The notes below the pieces were generated by a model. The model saw only the letters and a program-made list of their open reading frames with translations, was not told the origin of the DNA and ran no database searches. Position numbers and translations under genes: made by a program. 5,585 nucleotides of DNA from assembly GCA_947259605.1 (NCBI GenBank), contig CAMYMX010000267.1, positions 1 through 5,585 on the forward strand. The letters run 5' to 3'. Within the stretch, counting starts at the first letter, position 1. Each line of letters begins with the position of its first letter. Below, piece after piece: positions 1 to 5,585 of the stretch. The DNA is from an uncultured Polyangiaceae bacterium. GTDB taxonomy: Bacteria; Myxococcota_A; Polyangia; Polyangiales; Houyiibacteriaceae.

Positions 1-218
1 GTGTTCCCACGGCGCTTGCCGTCTTTGGCATCCGCGCGCCTCAAGCCATGCGTCGAGGCCCCGGCTTTTGGATTCCGGTCAGCGCAGGGGCGACCGTGAT
101 CGTCCTTGCTCTGCTGGGCTTTGGTGGCGCTCTCTACGAGATCGACGATCCCTTCGACAATGACTTTGCGCGCGCATACGAAGCCGCCGCCGCGTACTTC
201 TCGGGCGAGGCAAAGTAG
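1..218 (+). CDS. C-terminal end of an unidentified membrane protein (5' end outside window)
   Basis: An open frame enters from the left edge (first complete codon at base 3) and ends at a TAG at 216-218, giving 71 visible residues. The first ten residues are hydrophobic and may end one membrane helix. After a basic stretch (RAPQAMRRG) comes a second strongly hydrophobic segment at about fragment residues 22-45, rich in Val, Leu, Ala and Gly, which is a convincing transmembrane helix. The tail after it is acidic, then alanine-rich, ending in SGEAK. By the positive-inside rule the basic loop suggests the segment before the last helix is cytoplasmic; this is inference. The stop lies 2 bases before the TetR regulator start, so the two genes probably share a transcript. 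I do not recognise the family, and too little is visible to assign a function. Confidence 0.6.
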   Translation, partial: VPTALAVFGIRAPQAMRRGPGFWIPVSAGATVIVLALLGFGGALYEIDDPFDNDFARAYEAAAAYFSGEAK

Positions 219-220
219 CG

Positions 221-820
221 ATGGGACGGCCCAAGGACGCAAACCCGGCACAAACTCGGGCGACGATCCTCGACGCTGCCGAAGACGAGTTCGCGGAGCA
301 CGGGTTTCACGGGACGCGGATGGTGGCGATCGCGGAGCGCGCCGGGGTCACACACGGGCTGCTTCACTACTACTTCGACACCAAGGATCGCCTGTACGAA
401 GAAGTCGTGGGGCGTCTCTTTCGCCGCCACTTGCGCCTGTTCGAACAGCTGGCAGCAGACGGAACCGCGGTTTCGGCGCGCGACCTCGTCCTCCAAAGCT
501 TCGATCTGTTCTGGGAGCACCCCAATCAGGTGCGGATCATGCTTTGGGAGATGGCCTCGGGCGATGACCGCGTGGAACGCGCGATGAAGGACTTTTATGA
601 CGGGATGGCCCGAGCGCTCGCGACCCTGCCGGCGAAAGCCCCATCTGCGAAGCCCGGGCGAGACCCGCGAGATGTATACGTGTCGATACTGGGGGCGCTG
701 GTCGTCTACTTCTTTCGCGATCCGGCCATCAAGAGGCTCTTTGGAGAGAACCGTTTCACCGAGGCCGATCGAAAACGCAGGCGAGCGCACATGGGCGCCC
801 TCCTCGACTTGATGCTTTGA
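221..820 (+). CDS. TetR/AcrR-family transcriptional regulator
   Basis: A 199-residue protein, typical length for TetR-family repressors, which bind palindromic operators as dimers and release DNA on binding a small ligand. The N-terminal DNA-binding domain (about residues 10-60) is clear: helix 1 is TRATILDAAEDEFAEHGF, the helix-turn-helix covers residues 33-52 (RMVAIAERAGVTHGLLHYYF), and the hallmark YYFDTKDRLYEEVV follows. Residues 65-199 form the helical ligand-binding and dimerisation region, which is variable in this family, so the ligand cannot be read from sequence. The ATG at 221 is preceded by a GAGG about 10 bases upstream and gives a normal MGRPKD start. It sits 2 bases behind a membrane-protein gene, a common arrangement where the regulator controls its neighbour; that is inference, and I saw no clear operator. 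The gap to dnaE is 51 bases, so read-through into dnaE is possible. Confidence 0.93.
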   Translation: MGRPKDANPAQTRATILDAAEDEFAEHGFHGTRMVAIAERAGVTHGLLHYYFDTKDRLYEEVVGRLFRRHLRLFEQLAADGTAVSARDLVLQSFDLFWEHPNQVRIMLWEMASGDDRVERAMKDFYDGMARALATLPAKAPSAKPGRDPRDVYVSILGALVVYFFRDPAIKRLFGENRFTEADRKRRRAHMGALLDLML

Positions 821-871
821 GCGAATGTCCGGTGGATCGGGTCTGCCCGGCGAAGTAGAGTCAGCCCGTTC

Positions 872-3800
872 ATGGGCGCCGAATTCGTTCACCTGCACGT
901 TCACAGCGAGTTCTCGATGTTGGACGGGGCCATTCGGATTCCGCAGCTCGTCGAGAGCGTCGGGAAGATGGACATGCCCGCGGTCGCCCTGACCGACAAC
1001 GGCAACATGTTCGGCGCCGTCCAACTGGTGCGCGCGTGTAAGAAGACCAAGGTCAAGCCGATCCTCGGCTGTGAAGTGAGCTTCACCTCCGGCGATCGCC
1101 GAGACCCAAACAACCACGAGCTCCATCACCTGCTGCTGCTCGCGAGCTCGCAGGAGGGCTACCAGAACCTGGTGCGCTTGGTGAGCACCGGCTGGGTCGA
1201 TGGGATGGCGGTCCATGATGAGCCGCGTATCGATTTCGAGGTACTTCAGAAGCACAGCAAAGGCGTCGTCGGGATGAGCGCCTGCATGGGCGGCCACGTC
1301 GCTCAAGAGATCCTCAACAAGGGACCCGAAGTCGGTCGGGAAGCCATCGCAAAGCTGCGGGATTCGTTCGACCCGGGCTACTTCTTCATCGAGATTCAGG
1401 ACCACGGCTTTCCCGAGAACCGACCGCTCAACCAAGTGCTAGGCCGGCTTGCCAAGGAGCTCGACCTTCCGCTGGTGGGGACCAATGACTGCCACTACCT
1501 GGAGCGCCAGTCCGCGCACGCGCAGCTGGTGCTTCAGTGCATCGGCGCGGGGCGCAGCGTTCGGGAAATGGAAGCGGTTCATCACCACTCCTCCGAGCTC
1601 TACCTCAAGACGCCCGAACAAATGCTCAACCTCTTCGCCCATGTCCCCGATGCAGCGAAGAACACCCTTTTGATTGCGGAAATGTGCGCCGGCCGGGCTA
1701 CGCCGCTCGCCAAACCGAGGCTGCCGCGGTTTTCGGTACCAGGCGGCGCGAGCGAGGAAGACTATTTGCGCGCCCTCTCGGTGGCAGGCCTCGGGCGACG
1801 CATGATGGAAATGCGGGAGCGGGGCGAAACCTTCGAAGACGGCGACTATCACGGCCGGCTCGAGCTCGAGCTCGACGTCATCTTGAAAATGGGGTTCGCC
1901 GGCTACTTCTTGATCGTTCAGGACTTCATCAACTGGGCGAAGGACAACGGCGTGCCAGTCGGGCCCGGGCGTGGCTCCGGCGCGGGTTCGCTGGTGGCCT
2001 GGGCGCTCCGCATCACGGACCTGAACCCGATCACGCACGGGCTTCTCTTCGAGCGGTTCCTCAACCCGGAGCGCGTGTCGATGCCGGACTTCGACATCGA
2101 CTTCTGCATGGATCAGCGCGACCGCGTCATTCAATACGTGCGGGACAAGTACGGCCAGGCGAGCGTCGGGCAAATCGCGACCTTCCATCAGCTCAAGAGC
2201 CGCAGCGTCGTGCGGGACGTGGGGCGGGTGATGGGCATGACGCCGGGCGAAGCCGGCTTGATCGCCACGATGATTCCGGAGCCGGTGGGAGGAAAGAGCG
2301 TTTCGATCGGTGACGCGCTCGAACAAGAAGCACGGCTCAAGGCCGCCTACCAACAGGACAGCCAGGCCCACGAGCTGCTCGACACTGCGCAGGCGCTCGA
2401 GAACCTGACGAGGCACGCGGGCATGCACGCGGCGGGCGTCGTGATCAGCGAGGGCCCGATTTGGGACCACGTCCCGGTCTTCTGTCCCGAAAAAGACGTC
2501 TACGTCACGCAATACCACAAGGACGACGTCGAAGCGGCCGGGCTGGTGAAGTTCGACTTTCTCGGGCTTCGTACGCTCACGGTCATCGACATCGCGACCA
2601 AGCTGATCGACCGGCGCCCCGATCGCCAAGAAGCGCCGTTCCGCATCGACCAGATTCCGATGGACGACGATGCGACCTACGCGTTGCTGCAATCAGGGGA
2701 GACCACCAACGTGTTTCAGCTCGAATCGAGCGGCATGCAGAACTTGTTCAAGCAGCTTCGTCCCGACCGGTTCGACGACATCGTGGCTGCAGTTGCGCTC
2801 TACCGCCCCGGACCGATGGGCGCACAGATGGACAAGGACTTCGTCCATCGCAAGCACGGACGGCAGCAGGTTCAATACCCGCACCCCTCGCTCGAAGGCA
2901 TTCTGCAGGAGACACGCGGCGTCATCGTCTACCAGGAGCAGGTCATGCAGATCGCCCAGGAGATGGCCGGCTACTCGCTCGGCGGGGCCGATCTCTTACG
3001 GCGCGCAATGGGCAAGAAGAAGGCCTCCGAGATGGACAAGCAGAAGGCCATTTTCATCGAAGGCGCGACGGAGCGCGGGCACACGCAGGAAAAGGCCGAG
3101 GAAGTGTTCGACCTGATGGCGTACTTCGCAGGGTACGGCTTCAACAAGAGTCACTCGGCGGCCTACGCGCTCATCACCTATCAGACGGCTTACCTCAAGT
3201 CTCATTATCCGGTCGAGTTCACCTGCGCGACGCTGACGGCCGACAAAGAGAAAATCGACAAAGTGGTGCGTACGGTCGCCGAAGCGCGCTCGATGGGCAT
3301 CACGGTCTTACCACCCGACGTGAATGAGTCCGAGATCGAGTTCACCGTCGTCTACAACCCCGATGATGCACAAGATGTCGTACGCCTTCGGCACAAGCCG
3401 GTTTGCCACGACGGCGAAGTCCACGACCCGATGGGGCCGAAGATCCGATTTGGGCTGGGCGCGATCAAGGGCGTTGGGACCGGGGCGGTCGAAGCGATTC
3501 TCGAAGCGCGGCAAGGCGAGCCTGACGACGAAGGCGGCCGAGCCAACGAACGCCCCTTTGTCGACCTTTTTGATTTCTGCGCGCGGGTCGACCTCAGGCG
3601 AGTCAACAAGAGCGTGATTGAAGCGCTCGTGCAGTGCGGGGCGTTTGATACGGTCCACAACGCCATCGATGTGCATCGCTCGCAGTCTTTCGTGGCCATC
3701 GAATCGGCGATTGAGCGAGGCAAGCGCATCCAGGCAGAGCGGTCGAGCGGCCAGGAGAGCCTGTTTGGGCTGATGGGCGGGGAAGAAGAGGGACAGGCCT

Positions 3801-4504
3801 ACGAGCACCCCGGCGGAAGTTTCCCGGTGCTCGACCCCTGGGATTCGCGCGACCAGCTCTCTCGGGAGAAGGGCACGCTGGGCTTCTACGTTTCCGGGCA
3901 TCCGCTGGACCGGTATCGGGGCGAGCTCCTTCGCTTTTGCGATGCGACGACCGAGAGTGCAGCCCAACTCGGGAACAACCGGCAGATCACGGTCGGCGGC
4001 ACCGTCGAAGGCTACCGCGAGCGCCGAACCAAGATGGGCCACACGATGGCGTTCTTCCACATCGAAGACGCGCTCGGCCGGATCGAGGTGATCGTGCGCC
4101 CGAAGCCACTCGAGAAAGAAGGCATCCGCGGAGCGCTTCAGTCGGGCGAGCCCATTTTACTGGGCGGTCGCGTGAAGCACGAACAGGATCGCAACGACGA
4201 GAGCGCCGCACCGGAAGCCAAGATCCTCCTCGAAGACGCGACGCTGCTGAGCGAGGCCCTTCAAGAACGCACCACGTCGATTACCGTTCGCCTCACGGTC
4301 GAAACCATCGACCGAACCAAGCTCGACTCGCTTCGCTCGATGCTCGAGCAGTACCCAGGGCCCTGCCCCGTGACCCTCGAGCTCGACTCCCCGGGCGATT
4401 GGCGCGTCAACCTCGCGGAGACCGGCCTCTTCGTCGATCCAAGCGACGCGCTGCTCATGGGCCTCGAGCGTCTCTTCGGAACCAAAGTCTGCGAGCTCCA
4501 CTGA
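872..4504 (+). CDS. dnaE: DNA polymerase III subunit alpha (replicative polymerase)
   Basis: Complete 1210-residue DnaE, slightly longer than E. coli (1160). It catalyses template-directed DNA synthesis within the cytoplasmic pol III holoenzyme. The PHP domain spans about residues 5-275 (HLHVHSEFS at 7-15, TDNGNMFGA at 41-49, GCE at 66-68, TNDCHY at 204-209). The polymerase core follows, with GPGRGSGAGSLVAW at 364-377 and the catalytic aspartates in PDFDIDF (D408, D410) and KFDFLGLRTLT (D562), equivalent to E. coli D401, D403 and D555. Further on are a helix-hairpin-helix (GLGAIKGVG, 861-869), a beta-clamp-binding motif QESLF (961-965), an OB fold (about 1037-1125) and a C-terminal tau-binding-type region. 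The start MGAEFVHLHVHS matches the family N-terminus; only a weak GTAGAG lies upstream. PHP position 43 is Asn where His is usual. The stop overlaps the mutH start. Confidence 0.98.
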   Translation: MGAEFVHLHVHSEFSMLDGAIRIPQLVESVGKMDMPAVALTDNGNMFGAVQLVRACKKTKVKPILGCEVSFTSGDRRDPNNHELHHLLLLASSQEGYQNLVRLVSTGWVDGMAVHDEPRIDFEVLQKHSKGVVGMSACMGGHVAQEILNKGPEVGREAIAKLRDSFDPGYFFIEIQDHGFPENRPLNQVLGRLAKELDLPLVGTNDCHYLERQSAHAQLVLQCIGAGRSVREMEAVHHHSSELYLKTPEQMLNLFAHVPDAAKNTLLIAEMCAGRATPLAKPRLPRFSVPGGASEEDYLRALSVAGLGRRMMEMRERGETFEDGDYHGRLELELDVILKMGFAGYFLIVQDFINWAKDNGVPVGPGRGSGAGSLVAWALRITDLNPITHGLLFERFLNPERVSMPDFDIDFCMDQRDRVIQYVRDKYGQASVGQIATFHQLKSRSVVRDVGRVMGMTPGEAGLIATMIPEPVGGKSVSIGDALEQEARLKAAYQQDSQAHELLDTAQALENLTRHAGMHAAGVVISEGPIWDHVPVFCPEKDVYVTQYHKDDVEAAGLVKFDFLGLRTLTVIDIATKLIDRRPDRQEAPFRIDQIPMDDDATYALLQSGETTNVFQLESSGMQNLFKQLRPDRFDDIVAAVALYRPGPMGAQMDKDFVHRKHGRQQVQYPHPSLEGILQETRGVIVYQEQVMQIAQEMAGYSLGGADLLRRAMGKKKASEMDKQKAIFIEGATERGHTQEKAEEVFDLMAYFAGYGFNKSHSAAYALITYQTAYLKSHYPVEFTCATLTADKEKIDKVVRTVAEARSMGITVLPPDVNESEIEFTVVYNPDDAQDVVRLRHKPVCHDGEVHDPMGPKIRFGLGAIKGVGTGAVEAILEARQGEPDDEGGRANERPFVDLFDFCARVDLRRVNKSVIEALVQCGAFDTVHNAIDVHRSQSFVAIESAIERGKRIQAERSSGQESLFGLMGGEEEGQAYEHPGGSFPVLDPWDSRDQLSREKGTLGFYVSGHPLDRYRGELLRFCDATTESAAQLGNNRQITVGGTVEGYRERRTKMGHTMAFFHIEDALGRIEVIVRPKPLEKEGIRGALQSGEPILLGGRVKHEQDRNDESAAPEAKILLEDATLLSEALQERTTSITVRLTVETIDRTKLDSLRSMLEQYPGPCPVTLELDSPGDWRVNLAETGLFVDPSDALLMGLERLFGTKVCELH

Positions 4505-4506
4505 TG
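4502..4506 (+). promoter_or_regulatory. Overlapping stop/start (TGATG) coupling dnaE and mutH
   Basis: The dnaE stop TGA (4502-4504) shares its final A with the mutH ATG (4504-4506). No good Shine-Dalgarno sequence lies in the end of dnaE just upstream, so mutH is probably translated by ribosomes that terminate on dnaE and reinitiate. The overlap also argues for this ATG as the mutH start. The resulting N-terminus is only about four residues longer than E. coli MutH before the conserved region begins. Confidence 0.7.
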
Positions 4507-5208
4507 GAAAAGGGGACAGTCCCCTTTTTGAAAGAGCCAATCGGGTCGCCGGAATCCGAGGAGGACTTGTTAGCGCGCGCGCGGGACGTCGCGGGTCTCA
4601 CCCTTGGTGAGCTGGGGGCGCGGGTGGGCGTCGAGGTTCCGGATGAAGCTGCCCGAGCGAAGGGGATCGCCGGGCAGATACTCGAGAAGGCGCTCGGTGC
4701 AACGGCAGGCTCGCGGGCGGAACCCGATTTCGTGACGCTCGGAATCGAGCTCAAGACGATTCCACTCGATGCAACGGGTAGGCCGAAGGAGTCGACGTTC
4801 GTTTGCTCAATTTCTCTCGCTGCGATGGCCGATACCGATTGGGAGCGGAGCACCGTCCTCAAGAAGCTGTCCAAGGTGCTGTTCGTTCCGGTCGAAGCCG
4901 CTTCGGACACACCGCTCCGCGATCGACGGGTGGGACGAGCGTACCTCTGGGCACCCAACGAACAGGAGGAGACCCTGCTGCGGACGGATTGGGAGCGGCT
5001 TGCCGACACAATTGCAAACGGTGATGTGGAACGAATCACGGGCCACCTCGGTGAGGTCCTGCAAGTGCGCCCAAAGGCGCCGCACGGAAGAAGTCGGCGG
5101 CGCGCGCCCGACGAGGAAGGCTCCGTGCAGTGGACGATGCCTCGCGGGTTCTACTTGCGCCCGGCATTCACCGGCGCAGTGCTCGCACGGCTACGCGCGG
5201 TGGACTGA
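4504..5208 (+). CDS. mutH: DNA mismatch repair endonuclease MutH
   Basis: A 234-residue protein, close to E. coli MutH (229), alignable by eye from residue 16 onward almost without gaps. MutH nicks the unmethylated strand at hemimethylated GATC sites once MutS and MutL have found a mismatch, directing repair to the new strand. Catalytic residues are E61, D75, E82 and K84 (DFVTLGIELK), with the same spacing as E. coli E56, D70, E77 and K79; K121 matches K116. GATC-contact positions are also kept: R189, P190 and K191 (VRPK) match R184-K186, and Y217 in MPRGFYL matches Y212. Other family blocks are LTLGELGARVG (32-42), GRPKESTFVC (92-101) and LWAPNEQEETLLRTDWE (148-164). It follows dnaE with a one-base overlap, linking repair to replication. 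The first residues (MEKGTVPFLK) are encoded by a palindromic repeat and do not look like family sequence. The gene is intact with no frameshift. Assignment is near certain. Confidence 0.96.
   Translation: MEKGTVPFLKEPIGSPESEEDLLARARDVAGLTLGELGARVGVEVPDEAARAKGIAGQILEKALGATAGSRAEPDFVTLGIELKTIPLDATGRPKESTFVCSISLAAMADTDWERSTVLKKLSKVLFVPVEAASDTPLRDRRVGRAYLWAPNEQEETLLRTDWERLADTIANGDVERITGHLGEVLQVRPKAPHGRSRRRAPDEEGSVQWTMPRGFYLRPAFTGAVLARLRAVD
4508..4528. repeat. Perfect interrupted palindrome at the mutH 5' end (dispersed-repeat or hairpin candidate)
   Basis: The arms AAAAGGGGAC (4508-4517) and GTCCCCTTTT (4519-4528) are exact reverse complements around a single A at 4518. As RNA it can form a 9-bp stem with a three-base CAG loop, A-rich on the 5' side and U-rich on the 3' side, which is the shape of a small bidirectional intrinsic terminator. 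It begins 4 bases after the dnaE stop but lies inside the mutH reading frame, encoding residues 2-9 (EKGTVPFL). From memory, closely similar GGGGACAGTCCCC palindromes recur in many copies in some environmental bacterial genomes; I cannot verify copy number here. It may be a dispersed repeat that became the mutH N-terminus, an attenuator of mutH, or both. Confidence 0.6.
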
Positions 5209-5228
5209 AACGCAGCAGACGCCGTTTC
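5207..5228. terminator. Weak inverted repeat between convergent genes, possible bidirectional terminator
   Basis: GAAACG (5207-5212) and CGTTTC (5223-5228) are exact 6-bp inverted arms around a 10-base loop, placed precisely between the mutH stop and the stop of the - strand gene. The location suits a shared terminator, but the stem is short and has few GC pairs, and there is no proper T-tract. A chance match is quite possible. Confidence 0.25.
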
Positions 5229-5229
5229 T

Positions 5230-5585
5230 TCAGGCAAAGGGCGATGGCGGCGGCGGGTTGCTACTGCGGTGGCGAGCGACGTCGGCGGGCAGCTCGTAGA
5301 CGCGAGAGATGTCGTCCCAAAGCGTGGCCCCCGGCTCGATCGCGTTCTTTCCTGTGTATGGCGAAGCCGCCATGAGGGCGCGCGAAACGAAAGGCCGGAA
5401 CGGTGACAAGGCGACCTTGCGAACCCGAGAGCGACTGCGGAGCTCGTCCATGTAGGCTGCTCGGGAGATGCGCTGGAAGCCGAGCATCTGCTCGCTGTAC
5501 TTCTCGTCCATCCAACATTCGTAGAACCAGCCGTCCTTGGTCGAGAGATCAGGGCTCGGCCGAAACGCCTTTTCGGGAGGCATGG
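5230..5585 (-). CDS. Unrecognised protein, convergent with mutH, possibly cut by the window edge
   Basis: An open frame on the - strand ends at 5230-5232 and reaches an ATG at 5583-5581, only 2 bases from the right edge, giving at least 117 residues. Whether that ATG is the true start or an internal Met cannot be decided, and no ribosome binding site is visible. Third codon positions are strongly GC-rich through most of the frame, and the + strand opposite holds no competing gene, so I believe it is coding. The visible part is soluble-looking, rich in aromatic and charged residues (DGWFYECWMDEKYSEQM at 17-33), with a basic patch (RSRSRVRK, 49-56) and a low-complexity proline-rich C-terminus (NPPPPSPFA). 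There is no signal peptide, membrane segment or motif I recognise. I do not know the family; it could be a short hypothetical protein or the C-terminal end of a longer enzyme. Confidence 0.6.
   Translation of the reverse strand, partial: MPPEKAFRPSPDLSTKDGWFYECWMDEKYSEQMLGFQRISRAAYMDELRSRSRVRKVALSPFRPFVSRALMAASPYTGKNAIEPGATLWDDISRVYELPADVARHRSSNPPPPSPFA

Noticed and set aside
838..849. Small inverted repeat CGGG-TCTG-CCCG between tetR and dnaE, as a possible TetR operator or terminator
   Set aside because: The arms are only 4 bp in GC-rich DNA, with no T-tract and no second copy near the regulator's own start; expected by chance.
821..871. Possible dnaE promoter in the 51-base gap
   Set aside because: No convincing -35/-10 pair is visible, so none is annotated.
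1858..1871. Palindrome GCTCGAGCTCGAGC
   Set aside because: It is explained by consecutive Leu and Glu codons (LELELD) inside dnaE and has no regulatory position.
134..2692. Two long open frames on the - strand (134-1435 and 1439-2692) opposite tetR and dnaE
   Set aside because: They lie antisense to unmistakable tetR and dnaE coding sequence, show no domain-like composition, and are the usual by-product of GC-rich third codon positions.
3937..4503. Upstream in-frame extension of mutH from an ATG at 3937
   Set aside because: The extra 189 residues are an out-of-frame reading of dnaE, arginine- and proline-rich with no MutH similarity. The ATG at 4504 gives the expected family length.
1..5585. 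A new defence, mobile or other multi-gene system
   Set aside because: The recognisable genes are a regulator, a replicative polymerase and a known repair nuclease. There are no repeat arrays, transposase, integrase or toxin-antitoxin-like genes in the window.

Overview
The window is an ordinary-looking, gene-dense, high-GC stretch of bacterial chromosome. It has three complete genes on the + strand (a TetR-family regulator, the replicative DNA polymerase III alpha subunit dnaE, and the mismatch-repair nicking endonuclease mutH), the 3' end of a membrane-protein gene at the left edge, and an unrecognised gene on the - strand running in from the right edge. GC-rich third codon positions and the DnaE type (complete PHP domain, OB fold, no fused proofreading exonuclease) suggest a proteobacterium-like Gram-negative. 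A Myxococcota/Deltaproteobacteria-type host is my best guess, but the window alone cannot settle it. If so, mutH is notable, because MutH is best known from Dam-methylating Gammaproteobacteria.

Layout: 1-218 holds the C-terminal end of a membrane protein. It is followed after 2 bases by the TetR regulator (221-820), so the two are probably co-transcribed. A 51-base gap leads to dnaE (872-4504). The dnaE stop and the mutH start overlap in TGATG, so mutH (4504-5208) is probably translated by coupling to dnaE. Codons 2-9 of mutH consist largely of a perfect interrupted palindrome (4508-4528) that looks like a dispersed repeat and could fold as a small terminator-like hairpin. A 21-base gap then separates mutH from the convergent - strand gene (5230 to the right edge).

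Function: the dnaE-mutH pair joins chromosome synthesis to post-replicative mismatch repair. DnaE makes the new strand, and MutH would nick the still unmethylated new strand at hemimethylated GATC sites when activated by MutS and MutL. All MutH catalytic residues and the main GATC-contact residues match the E. coli enzyme, so it should be active, which predicts a Dam-type methylase elsewhere in the genome. The DnaE PHP domain keeps eight of the nine metal-ligand positions of exonuclease-active PHP domains, with one His-to-Asn change.

I found no RNA genes, CRISPR, insertion sequence, attachment site or origin. I see no new multi-gene system here. The points worth checking are the mutH occurrence and coupling, the palindrome at its start, and the PHP substitution.
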